Shown here: in pieces, positions 1-10,223 of the stretch
Numbering within the stretch: the first letter of the stretch is position 1
Layout of the letters: each line of letters opens with the position of its first letter
Assembly: GCF_012844305.1 (NCBI RefSeq)
Contig: NZ_JABANE010000009.1
Coordinates: 1 to 64,000, forward strand
Direction of reading: 5' to 3'
Length of the DNA: 64,000 bases
Source of the DNA: Flammeovirga aprica JL-4
GTDB taxonomy: Bacteria; Bacteroidota; Bacteroidia; Cytophagales; Flammeovirgaceae
The notes under the pieces: generated by a model
The model's input: the letters and a program-made list of their open reading frames with translations, nothing else
Told to the model about the DNA's origin: nothing
The model's database searches: none
Program-made: the position numbers and the translations under genes

Positions 1-970
<970 letters not shown>

Positions 971-1093
971 TCTTTTACGGTTGGTACTCTAGAAATAGGG
1001 TACCAGCAAAGTTTTTCCTTTTCACTGTCAATGACTAATCAGATTAGTTATTACAGTGATTAAATTCTAACTCATTAGATCATTAAGAAATTG

Positions 1094-1203
1094 ATGGTGC
1101 CAATGACGTAGGTGTTCACCTCTTCCCATTCCGAACAGAGCAGTTAAGCCCTACCGTGCTGATGGTACTGGGTTAACCCCCGGGAGAGTAAGTCGGCGCC
1201 ACA
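1094..1203 (+). rRNA. rrf: 5S ribosomal RNA
   Basis: A segment of about 110 bases follows the 23S gene after a spacer of roughly 120 bases. Its ends pair (TGGTGCC with GGCGCCA) to form helix I. The conserved loop CCATTCCGAACAGAG and the CCCGGGAGAGTA region are present. The order 23S-5S is the usual end of an rrn operon. No tRNA is visible between the two genes. The ends are accurate to a few bases. Confidence 0.95.
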
Positions 1204-1217
1204 TTCATTAAATACAG

Positions 1218-1256
1218 AAGGTTAGTTAACACAAGATGTTGACTAACCTTTTTTTG
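1218..1256 (+). terminator. rrn operon terminator
   Basis: The stem AAGGTTAGT / ACTAACCTT is followed directly by a run of seven T residues, 15 bases after the 5S rRNA. This is a standard intrinsic terminator closing the rRNA operon. Confidence 0.85.
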
Positions 1257-1382
1257 TGTCTATACATTTTCGAAATGTAATAATATATTAAATCAAACTA
1301 TTTTATCTACTTGGAAGTATATTGAAAACTTTGAATTTCTTACCTTCGCTATACAAGCACATAACATTATAAATAATAGAAA

Positions 1383-2357
1383 ATGAAAAAAATAGTTACC
1401 TATTTATCAACCTTACTTCTTCTGTTTTCTTGTGCTACTGAATCAAAGCAAACAGAGGAGAAACAACAAGAAAAAACATTAGGAGTAGCTTCTGATGATC
1501 AAATGCCTAAACTCTATGCAGGAAAAATTGATCGAATCCCTAATTTCGAATCAAAATACATCGACAACAGAAATGTAGATGTATATATGCCTGAAGGTTA
1601 TTCTAAAGAAAAAAAGTATGCAGTATTATACATGCATGATGGTTTGATGCTATTTGACTCTACGGTAACATGGAACAAACAGGAATGGGAAGTAGACGAA
1701 CACATCACTAAACTATTGCAAGAAAATAAAATTCAAGACGTAATTGTGGTTGCAGTTCCTAATAATGGGAAGTACAGATCATCTGAATATTTACCTCAAA
1801 AGTCACTGAAAAAACTTTCAAAGTCTGATTTGGAGGATGTGTTGGCAAAAAGGGTAGAAGGAAAACTTTTATCAGATGACTACCTGAAATTTCTTACGAG
1901 TGAACTGAAGCCATATATAGATAACCACTATTCTACTTATTCAGATAGAGAACATACATTTGTAATGGGGTCTAGTATGGGAGGGTTAATTTCTATGTAT
2001 GCTATCTGCGAATACCCAGAAGTATTTGGAGGTGCAGGTTGTGTTTCAACACATTGGCCTATGGTTTATGCTGAAGATTTTACTGCAGCTCAAAATAAGG
2101 CGATTACAGATGGAGTTATTAATTATGTAGCGAACAATTTGCCAGACCCTAAGACACATAAAATCTACTTTGATTTTGGCACAAAAACGTTGGATTCTCA
2201 ATATGAACCTTATCAAAAGAGAGTAGATGTGATCATGAAAAACCACGGTTTTACCTCTGAAAATTGGATGACGAAAAAGTTCCCAGGCGAAAATCATTCT
2301 GAAATTGCTTGGGCAAAAAGATTGAATATTCCTTTAGAGTTTCTATTGGGTAAATAA
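1383..2357 (+). CDS. Esterase-family alpha/beta hydrolase lipoprotein
   Basis: A 324-residue exported serine hydrolase of the Fes/feruloyl-esterase-like family (esterase domain, PF00756 type). The N-terminus is a lipoprotein signal with a lipobox ending at Cys17 (LLFSC), so it is probably anchored to the outer membrane. The nucleophile motif GSSMGG spans residues 196-201 with Ser198. HDG at about 85-87 fits the oxyanion region, and His305 in ENHSE is the likely catalytic histidine, with an acidic partner near Asp264-Asp271. Substrate is unknown; acyl or feruloyl esters of polysaccharides, siderophore esters or simple esters are all possible. The gene stands alone between the rrn operon and a convergent small gene, with a strong terminator after it. 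Confidence 0.85.
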   Translation: MKKIVTYLSTLLLLFSCATESKQTEEKQQEKTLGVASDDQMPKLYAGKIDRIPNFESKYIDNRNVDVYMPEGYSKEKKYAVLYMHDGLMLFDSTVTWNKQEWEVDEHITKLLQENKIQDVIVVAVPNNGKYRSSEYLPQKSLKKLSKSDLEDVLAKRVEGKLLSDDYLKFLTSELKPYIDNHYSTYSDREHTFVMGSSMGGLISMYAICEYPEVFGGAGCVSTHWPMVYAEDFTAAQNKAITDGVINYVANNLPDPKTHKIYFDFGTKTLDSQYEPYQKRVDVIMKNHGFTSENWMTKKFPGENHSEIAWAKRLNIPLEFLLGK

Positions 2358-2370
2358 ATTTAAAGCACTA

Positions 2371-2408
2371 AAAAAGCCAGAGTAATACTAATTTACTCTG
2401 GCTTTTTT
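2371..2408. terminator. Bidirectional terminator
   Basis: Arms AAAAAGCCAGAGTAA and TTACTCTGGCTTTTT form a 15-bp stem flanked by A and T tracts. It separates the esterase gene from the convergent Cys-rich ORF and can serve both strands. Confidence 0.85.
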
Positions 2409-2433
2409 ATTTGAAATATTTAATCAGGTAACA

Positions 2434-2676
2434 TTAAACATTTGCTGGTGCCCAATCTCCACAAAGCATACCTTCTGTTGCTTGTGCAGGCTTAGAGCAG
2501 TTGTCTTTTTGGAAGAATGCACAGTTAGTACATTGAATAGCATTGATTAATTCTGATGCACTAGAGAAGCTGTCACAAGTATATTTCTCATTTACTTTAA
2601 CATTATGTACGTTACATGTTAATGATTCAGCTAATTCAGCACAGCTCTTACAGTTTGATGATAATCTAATAGACAT
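2434..2676 (-). CDS. Small cysteine-rich protein, unknown function
   Basis: An 80-residue cytosolic protein with no signal peptide and eight cysteines at positions 9, 12, 21, 34, 49, 52, 60 and 72. Two pairs are CxxC (CKSC and CTNC). The spacing suggests metal binding (zinc or an iron-sulfur cluster) but matches no family I can name. The gene is monocistronic, convergent with the esterase gene and shares its terminator. Coding quality is good: there is an ATG start and an AT-rich upstream region. Function is unknown. Confidence 0.7.
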   Translation of the reverse strand: MSIRLSSNCKSCAELAESLTCNVHNVKVNEKYTCDSFSSASELINAIQCTNCAFFQKDNCSKPAQATEGMLCGDWAPANV

Positions 2677-2929
2677 ATTTTTATCGTTTAGGTTTAAACT
2701 TTTGTATCTTAATTGATGCTCAAATTTAAGTTGAAAACTGCGATTAGAACAAATTATGGAAGATATAAATACCTGAAAATGATCAGTTTGTATTTAGATT
2801 GTTTCTAGTTAAACTTTGTTGATAATTAGTCTAGATTACCTTGTCTTATTTAGAATTAGAATAAAAAAAATCAATGAATTAACGTATTGAAAATCCATTG
2901 ATTATAATATTTTGAAAGCGGAATATGTC

Positions 2930-3439
2930 TTATGTGAGCGTCACTGTAAAACTCAAGTGGTCTGTAAGGTCAACTTCTACATTTTGCTTTACAGTAGTTG
3001 ATAATTCGTAACCTGTGAAGCTAGGAATTACAGGGAACTTATGATATCCTCTATCAACTAAAACTGCAACTTGTAATTTTTCGATTCTAATGCCCAAGAA
3101 CGGTTTAATACTATAAGCCAAAGTACGACCAGTATTCAATACATCATCGGCTAATAGAATTACTTTTCCTTCCATTTCCTTCAAATCTTTATCAACTTCA
3201 ATGAAGGTCTGTAGAGGAGCAGTTTTATCAATCGTAATTTTAGTAATGTCAGATGGAATGGTAGAAATTTTATCAAACTCTGCCTTTAGTAATTCAGCAA
3301 AGTGATAGCCATTTCCTTTGATTCCTGCAAATATGATTTCTTTAGCTCCAAAGTTATCTTCATACACTTCAAAAGCTATACGGCGTATTTTCTGAACGAT
3401 CTGCTCATGCTTTAAAATAACATTGCTAATAGTCGTCAT
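2930..3439 (-). CDS. PyrR-like phosphoribosyltransferase
   Basis: A 169-residue type I phosphoribosyltransferase. The PRPP-binding loop is at 93-107 (VILLADDVLNTGRTL). The downstream stretch LVDRGYHKFPVIP (127-139) resembles PyrR proteins, which regulate pyrimidine genes and have uracil phosphoribosyltransferase activity. A hypoxanthine/guanine enzyme is less likely because that family has a different hood region. The gene follows rnr on the minus strand after 28 bases and is probably co-transcribed with it. No pyrimidine operon is adjacent, so a regulatory role is unproven and the gene symbol is left blank. Confidence 0.8.
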   Translation of the reverse strand: MTTISNVILKHEQIVQKIRRIAFEVYEDNFGAKEIIFAGIKGNGYHFAELLKAEFDKISTIPSDITKITIDKTAPLQTFIEVDKDLKEMEGKVILLADDVLNTGRTLAYSIKPFLGIRIEKLQVAVLVDRGYHKFPVIPSFTGYELSTTVKQNVEVDLTDHLSFTVTLT

Positions 3440-3467
3440 GATTAATTATTTTTTGAATATAAAACCA

Positions 3468-5657
3468 TTAAACGATGTCGAAATCAATCGATCGTTTTTC
3501 AATGTTTGTTTCCTTAACGATAACTTTTACTTCGTCACCCAACTGATAAGTTTCTTTATATTTCTGACCTGTAACAATCATTGCATCAGGATCAAAAATA
3601 AACTGATCATGCGTCATTGATGAATAGCGCACAAGGCCTTCACAGCGAGTATCCTTGAGCTCAATAAACATGCCCCAGTCTGTTAATCCAGAAACAGTAC
3701 CTTCCATTTCTTCTCCTAGGAATTCAGACATAAACTCCACCTGCTTGTATTTGATTGAAGCTCTTTCTGCATCCGCTGCTACTTTTTCTCTAGCAGAAGA
3801 GTGCTTACAGCGATCTTCAAATTCATTCTCATCAGCAGATTTACCTTTATCTAAATAATGTTGTAATAGGCGGTGCACCATTACATCAGGATATCTACGG
3901 ATAGGCGAAGTAAAGTGAGTGTAGTGAGCAAAACCAAGACCATAGTGTCCTTCTGGATTTGTAGTGTAAATCGCTTTCGCCATTGTACGGATGGCTTGTT
4001 GCTCAATGATGTTTTGTTCCGGCTTTCCTTCTACTTCTTCTGTTAAGTTATTCAGAGAGAAAGCAATTTTCTTTTCCGTTAGATCTAAATCATAGCCAAA
4101 ACGCTTCGCAAATGTGGCAAATTGAGCTAGTTTATCAGGATCAGGATCACCGTGTACCCTGTAAACCATCGTCATAGGTTTGCCGTCTTGTTTTTTACGG
4201 AAAATTGATTCAGCTACTCTTTTATTGGCAAGAAGCATAAACTCCTCGATCATTTTATGAGCATCCTTTCTGATTTTTGGAGTCAGTCCTGTTGGTTTGC
4301 CATTTTCATCTAAATCGAATTTCAATTCAATAGACTCAAATGAAATCGCACCATTTCTAAATCGAGCATCTCTAAGTTTGTGAGCGATGTCGTTTAGTGT
4401 ATTAATTTCTTCTTGGAAGTCACCCTCTTTAGATTCAATTCTTTCTTGAGCTTCTTCATAAGAGAAACGTCTGTCAGAGTGAATCACTGTTCTGCCAAAT
4501 GATTGCTTATGGACCTTACCCGTTTCATCCATTTCGAAGATCGCTGCAAAAGCTAGACGATCAACATGAGGATTTAATGAACATAGGCCATTGGAAAGTT
4601 TCTCTGGCAACATTGGAACTGTACGATCCACCAAGTAAACTGAAGTTGCTCTTTTGAAAGCTTCTTCTTCCAATAATGATCCCGGAGTCACATAATGTGA
4701 TACATCCGCAATGTGAACACCAATTTCATAATGACCATTTTTCATCTTTCTGATCGAAAGTGCATCATCAAAGTCCTTGGCTGTAACAGGATCAATCGTA
4801 AATGTAGTTCTATCCCTGAAATCCTTTCTGTTTTTGATTTCATCTTCCGGAATTTCATCAGGAATAGCATTCGCCTCGGCATCTACTTCCTTAGGGAATT
4901 CAAATGGAAGACCAAATTCAAACATGATAGAGTGAATTTCAGTTTCATTATCACCTGCCTTACCTAAAACCTTAGTGATTTTACCAGTAGGTGATTTATC
5001 ATTCTGTTTCCATTGTGTAATCTTGGCAATTACTTTATCCCCATTTTGAGCATCTCCAATCTTTTCAATAGGAATAAATAAATCATAGAACATTTTACGA
5101 TCTGAAGCTACCACAAATGCAAAACGCTCAGAGATTTGCAGTTGTCCTACAAATTCATCTTTTTCACGCTTTACTATTTTAGTGATTTTTGCTTCATCAC
5201 GCTTTCTTTGTCTATTATAGAAAGTCGTAAACTCAACTTTATCACCGTTGAGTGCTCTGTTCATATTGGGTAGCAACACACGTATATCCTCTACTTCTTC
5301 ACCAACAGGTGTGTCTACTACCAGGAATGCAAACTTAGGGTTGACAAAATCAACTGTTGCAGTTCTGGTATTTTGTTGCTCTTCTTGCAACAGAATAGAT
5401 TGATATTTCTTACCTTTCAGAAGAATTTTACCTTCATCTGCTAAGGCAATCATTATATATTTGAGTTTATCTTTATCAGTTTGACTTTTAATTCTAACAT
5501 CTTTAACAATTTGTCGAAGACTAAAACCCATTTCAGGTCTAGAATTTAAAAGTTCAATGATATTTTGTATTGTATGAGAATTAAGGCTGCTTCTTCTTTG
5601 CACCTTTTTCTTAGATTTCTTATTCTCTTTTATATTCTTTTTTCTGGTTTTTGCCAT
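3468..5657 (-). CDS. rnr: Ribonuclease R
   Basis: A 729-residue 3'-to-5' exoribonuclease of the RNase II/R family that degrades structured RNA and takes part in rRNA and mRNA decay. It has a Lys-rich N-terminal tail (1-22), a winged-helix-like region (about 28-90), cold-shock domains (about 95-235) and the RNB catalytic domain (about 280-610), in which DPVTAKDFDDAL (289-300) carries the metal-binding aspartates. A C-terminal S1 domain lies at about 645-725 (DWGMFIEL). Length and domain order fit RNase R better than RNase II. It is the first gene of a probable two-gene unit with the downstream phosphoribosyltransferase. Confidence 0.95.
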   Translation of the reverse strand: MAKTRKKNIKENKKSKKKVQRRSSLNSHTIQNIIELLNSRPEMGFSLRQIVKDVRIKSQTDKDKLKYIMIALADEGKILLKGKKYQSILLQEEQQNTRTATVDFVNPKFAFLVVDTPVGEEVEDIRVLLPNMNRALNGDKVEFTTFYNRQRKRDEAKITKIVKREKDEFVGQLQISERFAFVVASDRKMFYDLFIPIEKIGDAQNGDKVIAKITQWKQNDKSPTGKITKVLGKAGDNETEIHSIMFEFGLPFEFPKEVDAEANAIPDEIPEDEIKNRKDFRDRTTFTIDPVTAKDFDDALSIRKMKNGHYEIGVHIADVSHYVTPGSLLEEEAFKRATSVYLVDRTVPMLPEKLSNGLCSLNPHVDRLAFAAIFEMDETGKVHKQSFGRTVIHSDRRFSYEEAQERIESKEGDFQEEINTLNDIAHKLRDARFRNGAISFESIELKFDLDENGKPTGLTPKIRKDAHKMIEEFMLLANKRVAESIFRKKQDGKPMTMVYRVHGDPDPDKLAQFATFAKRFGYDLDLTEKKIAFSLNNLTEEVEGKPEQNIIEQQAIRTMAKAIYTTNPEGHYGLGFAHYTHFTSPIRRYPDVMVHRLLQHYLDKGKSADENEFEDRCKHSSAREKVAADAERASIKYKQVEFMSEFLGEEMEGTVSGLTDWGMFIELKDTRCEGLVRYSSMTHDQFIFDPDAMIVTGQKYKETYQLGDEVKVIVKETNIEKRSIDFDIV

Positions 5658-5787
5658 GTTTTTGATTTACATCTTATAGAGATGGATCAAGATAGGTTTA
5701 ATTAAAAGTAGGTGGAGATGCTATCTTAATCCTTCAGTTTGCTAAATTACGATAAAATCCTAGTTATAGGGCGATGAATACGAAACT

Positions 5788-6924
5788 ATGTTGAGAAGTT
5801 TTTACTTAACCCTTCAAATTTTAATTTTATTCACTTCTAGTTATGCTCAGAAGTCCCAAAAATTGTGGGAAAATGAGGAGGCGTTACAATGTGCCACGTC
5901 TATTATGGACGCTTTGTACAAATGTGATTTTGAAACTTCTGATTCTTTGATGCTTAAGTATACAGACCTTATGAACGGTCATTCCTCTACGGCTTTACTT
6001 AAAGGATTAAATGTTTATTGGAAAAATGTGCCCTTTGATTATGAAAATGAGGAGAGTGTATCCTTACTTTTTGATTACTTAGACCGCTGTATAGAGCTAT
6101 GTGAAGAAGCCTATAATAAAGATGCTAGTGATTTTGAATCCATTTATTTTTTGCTGTTGGCAAGAAGTATGAAAGCAAGAACTTACAATTATAAAGGAGC
6201 GACTTGGAAAGCAGTTTCCGAAGCAAGGGAAGTTTATTCATTGACGAGAAAGGGAATGAAAAACCTGGAACGTTTTGATGAATTTAATTTTTCATCGGGT
6301 ATTTATAACTATTACAGAGAGTTCTATCCAGAATTGAATCCAATTTATAAACCTTTTCTCAGTTTTTTTCCCTCAGGAAATAAGGATTTAGGGATTCAGC
6401 AATTGGAGTTTGCAGAAAAGCATAGCATTTTCACTTCAACTGAAGCAGGAAGGTATTTGATGTGGATTTATACGAGAAATAATAACCCTATTGCTGTTAA
6501 TATTGCGTATCAGTTTTTAGATAAATATCCTAATAATCAGCTTTTTATATTTGAATCGCTTATTACCTTAAATTTTAATGGAGAATTTAAAAATGAAAAA
6601 GTGTTGCTGTATATCGCTTTATTAGAGAATTCTCATGAGGAATTCAATCAGGTTGGAGGGCTGATCATGAAAGGAGTTTATTATTTTGAAAATGCAGATT
6701 ATGAGAAATCAAATGCAATGTTATCTGAAGCAGACCAAAGACTTCAGAAATTAGAGTCAAGAAAGGAGTATATTGATTCCCCTCTTTATGCTTATTTATA
6801 TGCTTTAAATGTGGTTTTGAAGCAAAAAGATCTCTCTAAATTTTATAAAAGGAAAGCTACTGAAACTGAATATGGAGTCAGAATAATTGATCATCTCAAT
6901 AAAAAGCAACTTTCCCGTTTGTAA
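5788..6924 (+). CDS. Secreted protein with TPR-like helical repeats, unknown
   Basis: A 378-residue protein with a signal peptide of about 20 residues ending in SYAQ, as usual in this organism. The mature part is almost entirely helical, with aromatic-rich repeats reminiscent of tetratricopeptides (for example residues near 285-330, YYFENADYEKSNAMLSEAD). No enzyme motif is visible. It is transcribed divergently from rnr across a 130-base gap. It is probably a periplasmic or outer-membrane-associated scaffold of a lineage-specific family; function unknown. Confidence 0.65.
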   Translation: MLRSFYLTLQILILFTSSYAQKSQKLWENEEALQCATSIMDALYKCDFETSDSLMLKYTDLMNGHSSTALLKGLNVYWKNVPFDYENEESVSLLFDYLDRCIELCEEAYNKDASDFESIYFLLLARSMKARTYNYKGATWKAVSEAREVYSLTRKGMKNLERFDEFNFSSGIYNYYREFYPELNPIYKPFLSFFPSGNKDLGIQQLEFAEKHSIFTSTEAGRYLMWIYTRNNNPIAVNIAYQFLDKYPNNQLFIFESLITLNFNGEFKNEKVLLYIALLENSHEEFNQVGGLIMKGVYYFENADYEKSNAMLSEADQRLQKLESRKEYIDSPLYAYLYALNVVLKQKDLSKFYKRKATETEYGVRIIDHLNKKQLSRL

Positions 6925-6965
6925 GTTCTTAAACAAAAGTATTTAATAATACTGTGCGAACGATT

Positions 6966-7454
6966 TTATTCAAATAAGTCTTTTTGTGTAAACTTGAAAG
7001 GCAGTAAATCCGAAATTGACTGTAGTTCATAAATATCTTTTTCACCTTTCATCAAAAGACGGATTGGGCTTTCCTGTTTTACTTCATACTCTAGCATTGC
7101 TTGCCTGCAGGAGCCACAAGGTGAAATGGGGATAAAAGTTTTTTCCTCTCCTTTTCGAGCTGCTATTGCTATAGTCTTTATAGTTTGATCAGGGTATTGT
7201 CCTCCAGCCCAGTAAATTGCACTTCTTTCAGCACACATTCCAGAAGGATAAGCGGCGTTCTCCTGATTATTTCCAGTTACTATTTCTCCATTTTCAAGAA
7301 TCAGAGCCGCTCCAACATTAAAATTAGAATAAGGGGCATAAGACTTGAAAGTAGCTTCTTCTGCAAGTCGCAATAGTTCTTGATCTTCTTTGGATAATTC
7401 ATCAAGGCTGTCATAAGTAACAATCTCGATGTTAAGGTTTAATTTCTTTGCCAT
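6966..7454 (-). CDS. cdd: Cytidine deaminase
   Basis: A 162-residue homotetrameric-type cytidine deaminase that converts (deoxy)cytidine to (deoxy)uridine in pyrimidine salvage. The zinc site is complete: the CAE motif (Cys74, Glu76) supplies one ligand and the general acid/base, and PCGSC supplies Cys113 and Cys116. Substrate-binding residues are present in FNVGAA (45-50) and in NQENAAYP. It is about 25 residues longer than the Bacillus enzyme, mostly at the N-terminus, as in other Bacteroidota. The gene is monocistronic and convergent with the preceding gene. Confidence 0.93.
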   Translation of the reverse strand: MAKKLNLNIEIVTYDSLDELSKEDQELLRLAEEATFKSYAPYSNFNVGAALILENGEIVTGNNQENAAYPSGMCAERSAIYWAGGQYPDQTIKTIAIAARKGEEKTFIPISPCGSCRQAMLEYEVKQESPIRLLMKGEKDIYELQSISDLLPFKFTQKDLFE

Positions 7455-7483
7455 ATCTTTTCTTATTTAGAGAATTAAGATAC

Positions 7484-7522
7484 AGAAAAAGCCTTTAGAA
7501 TTCATATCCTAAAGGCTTTCTT
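7484..7522 (-). terminator. Terminator of the SPOR-like gene
   Basis: The hairpin GCCTTTAG / CTAAAGGC lies just downstream of the minus-strand gene at 7545, with a T-rich run after it on that strand. It also insulates cdd. Confidence 0.7.
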
Positions 7523-7544
7523 TACCGAAAAGTACTGTTAATAA

Positions 7545-8174
7545 TTACTTTCCTTTTCTCTGTACATCTTTGATGTCTTTACGAACATTGTCGTCATAAG
7601 CTACAATCCATGCATCTTTAACGCCCATTGCTCTCATATATTTTTTGAACTGATCAGCCTCTCCATAATCACGGAAGTAAGCGATTGTATATTTTTTCAA
7701 ACCATCTTGATCTTCCATCCAGAAGTTTCCTTTGTCTTGGAATTTAGAAAGGTCACGATTCTTGAAAGCTCCAATTTGAACTTTGTAAACAATACCTTTT
7801 GTGTAGTCATCACCAGAATTAGAAACGTTGTTATCCATTTTCTTTTTCAGCTTTTCATTCTCAGCCTTCAGGTCAGCAATAGTATTGTCTTTCTCTTTCA
7901 ATTTTGCATCAAAAGAACCTTTTTCCTGCTCTAGTTTAGAAATTTCCGCTTTCAATCCAGAAGCTTGACCTCTAAGCGTATTCAACTCCTGAGTCATATC
8001 TCTAAACTTAAGAGGATCAGTGCTTTTTAGTTTTTTCTTCCATTCTTTGATTTCAGCCTTTTCATTTTTAGCATCAGATGCTTTGCTTTTCTTTTTCTTT
8101 TTTTGGGCGTATAGATCGTTGTCTACAGCAAGAACACTAAATGCGATAAAGAGTAATATAAATATCCTTTTCAT
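7545..8174 (-). CDS. Secreted coiled-coil protein with SPOR-like C-terminal domain
   Basis: The start is taken at the internal ATG (MKRIFILLF), which begins a good signal peptide; the longer frame would begin with TTG six codons earlier. The protein has about 209 residues: signal peptide, a Lys-rich stretch, a long coiled coil (roughly residues 45-115) and a C-terminal region from about 125 (VYKVQIGAFKNRD) with the YKVQIGAF strand typical of SPOR peptidoglycan-binding domains. It is probably a periplasmic cell-envelope protein binding septal or denuded glycan. It is divergent from dtd across a 399-base spacer. Confidence 0.72.
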   Translation of the reverse strand: MKRIFILLFIAFSVLAVDNDLYAQKKKKKSKASDAKNEKAEIKEWKKKLKSTDPLKFRDMTQELNTLRGQASGLKAEISKLEQEKGSFDAKLKEKDNTIADLKAENEKLKKKMDNNVSNSGDDYTKGIVYKVQIGAFKNRDLSKFQDKGNFWMEDQDGLKKYTIAYFRDYGEADQFKKYMRAMGVKDAWIVAYDDNVRKDIKDVQRKGK

Positions 8175-8573
8175 GGTAAAATTAATTTTCAATACTATTT
8201 GTTTAGAATAACCTTAAATAGCGGTATTTTATTTTGTTGAAGAATGAAAAAAAGCAAGATTGCTGTTTAAAAATAGATAAACATTATTTTTTCACCTAAA
8301 AACATCAATGTTTATGCCACTATATTAACGAAAATTGCTCTAACAGTAAAAATCTTTTTCCAATAACCTTTAAATTCGCAGTACAAAGACTTGTTAGTAT
8401 CAAGAAAAAATAATTTTCAGTATTTTTTCTATCATTTTAGGCGGTTATCCTTCAAATATTGAAGGGAAATATTGTTGCCGTGGCGTTTTTTGCAATGTTT
8501 TCTTGCGTGTGAAATTTGCTGATGCTTGATACTCACTTGAATTGAGGTATTTTTTAATAAAACCATTATTTTT
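8175..8573. other. Intergenic region between divergent genes, no gene seen
   Basis: About 400 very AT-rich bases separate the SPOR-like gene and dtd. No plausible ORF is present. The only structure I see is a small perfect hairpin at 8449-8465 (CCTTCAA / TTGAAGG). It must hold two divergent promoters, but neither matches the consensus well enough to place. Confidence 0.5.
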
Positions 8574-9026
8574 ATGAACGCTGTGTTGCAACGTGTTTCT
8601 TTCGCTAAAGTTGAGGTGGGAGGTAATGTGATTGGAGAAATTGAGAAAGGATTAATGATTTTGCTGGGTGTCAGTCATGATGATGAAAAAGAGGATCTTC
8701 AATGGTTGGCTAAGAAAATAGTGGGTATGAGAATATTTTCTGATGAGGAAGGTAAAATGAATAAGTCAGTTCAAGACGTTGTGGGAAATATATTATTGAT
8801 TTCTCAGTTCACACTTCAGGCAAGTACCAAAAAAGGCAACAGGCCTTCATATATTGGAGCAGCGCACCCTGACAAGGCAATTCCTCTTTATGAAGAGATG
8901 ATAGCTACACTGTCAGATCTTACCGGGAAGAAAATTGAAACGGGAGAGTTTGGAGCTGATATGCAGGTTTCTTTATTAAATGATGGTCCTGTGACAATCT
9001 TCATTGATTCAAAAGATAAAAAATGA
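8574..9026 (+). CDS. dtd: D-aminoacyl-tRNA deacylase
   Basis: A 150-residue cytosolic enzyme that hydrolyses D-aminoacyl-tRNA (and misacylated glycyl-tRNA-Ala) to protect translation. Both DTD active-site motifs are intact: SQFTL at 77-81 and NDGPVT ending at 141. Length equals the family norm. The stop overlaps the next start by four bases (ATGA), so it is translationally coupled with the DUF4271 gene. Confidence 0.95.
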   Translation: MNAVLQRVSFAKVEVGGNVIGEIEKGLMILLGVSHDDEKEDLQWLAKKIVGMRIFSDEEGKMNKSVQDVVGNILLISQFTLQASTKKGNRPSYIGAAHPDKAIPLYEEMIATLSDLTGKKIETGEFGADMQVSLLNDGPVTIFIDSKDKK

Positions 9027-10156
9027 GATATTTTTACCATATAATTTTTTCATTCATTACTTTTTTTGTCCTTCAGCATAAGACATTTGCAGTTGAATTT
9101 CCCATTCAAGATAAGTGGCTTATATATGAAAGTAAAGTGAATGGATTCGTTCCTTATATTCCAGAAGAACATCCTTTTGTGAGAAATTACTACCTTCTTT
9201 TAGATGTTAAAAATCTCAATGGACTAGGCGTAGAATTTGTCATACCTGAAAACGCGGCTGTATTTGTAAATAATCAGCTTCAGGATATATCCAAGAAAAA
9301 TAATGGCATTGTTTATTTCTCTAATCTGGAATTAAAAGAACAGCAAAAGGTAACAGGTGAATTGTTGTTTGTTGTGAACACCGTAAATGGTGATGCTCCA
9401 AAAGCATTTTTTGTAGATAAGAAAGTTCCTTTTAGTGAAATAGTAACGAGTGCCGCTTTTGAAAAAAATGGAGAGATAGAAAAAGCAAGATATCATTCTG
9501 ACTTTAGAGAAATGCTGTTGATGTGGTCGCTTATTGTTTTTGCTTTTGTTGGATTATCAGCAAAAGTTGGAGGACTTAAAACAGGAGCGAATTCTTTGAT
9601 CAGGTCTTTTGAAGGAGTAACGATGGGGAGGGTAGATACAACTAAAATGAACACCCTACAATTGATCATGTTTATCTTTAGTTTTACCTTAGTAGGAAGC
9701 CTTGCACTAATGTTGTTTGGAAGTGGAGAAATTTGGCTATCTCAGGTTAATGCTGCAGAATTGAATAAGGATGTCTCTGCCTTTGCAGTCAATATACTCT
9801 ATGTTATGGTGGCAATTTTAGGATTTGTAGCCTTCAGATTGATAATTATTTATTTTTTAGGAAATATTTTTTCGAATACAAATATACCGTCAATTCATGG
9901 GGCTGAATTCTACAAATTAACATGGGTTTATGTACTGTTTTATATGATTATATGCGTTTTTTGGACACTAAATCCTTTTTATATCTCTTGGGAATTTATG
10001 AGGTTATTTATAGGGATAGGCTTCCTTGCAAAGAGTTTTTTAGTGTATATAGCTGTATCTAAACAAGTAAACTTTAGAAATAATTATTTATTTTCGTATT
10101 TTTGCGCGACTGAATTCCTTCCTTCCTTGTTAGCTGTGAAGGTTTTCATTAGTTGA
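9023..10156 (+). CDS. DUF4271 family membrane protein
   Basis: A 377-residue protein with a signal-like N-terminus, a soluble exported domain of about 140 residues and then about six hydrophobic segments (first near 167-185, last near 345-370). This is the layout of the Bacteroidota DUF4271 family, which commonly lies immediately upstream of hemD, as here. Its function is not established; position next to the T9SS block may hint at an envelope role, but that is inference. The start overlaps the dtd stop. Confidence 0.75.
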   Translation: MRYFYHIIFSFITFFVLQHKTFAVEFPIQDKWLIYESKVNGFVPYIPEEHPFVRNYYLLLDVKNLNGLGVEFVIPENAAVFVNNQLQDISKKNNGIVYFSNLELKEQQKVTGELLFVVNTVNGDAPKAFFVDKKVPFSEIVTSAAFEKNGEIEKARYHSDFREMLLMWSLIVFAFVGLSAKVGGLKTGANSLIRSFEGVTMGRVDTTKMNTLQLIMFIFSFTLVGSLALMLFGSGEIWLSQVNAAELNKDVSAFAVNILYVMVAILGFVAFRLIIIYFLGNIFSNTNIPSIHGAEFYKLTWVYVLFYMIICVFWTLNPFYISWEFMRLFIGIGFLAKSFLVYIAVSKQVNFRNNYLFSYFCATEFLPSLLAVKVFIS

Positions 10157-10223
10157 TTTCTTATAACTCAAAGTAAATCTTTTTTTAACTGCGATTTACT
10201 ACATAAAAAATATATAAAACAAC

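Noticed and set aside
8175-8192. Extended TTG start for the SPOR-like gene
   Set aside because: The internal ATG begins a clean signal peptide and the TTG adds residues that would disrupt it.
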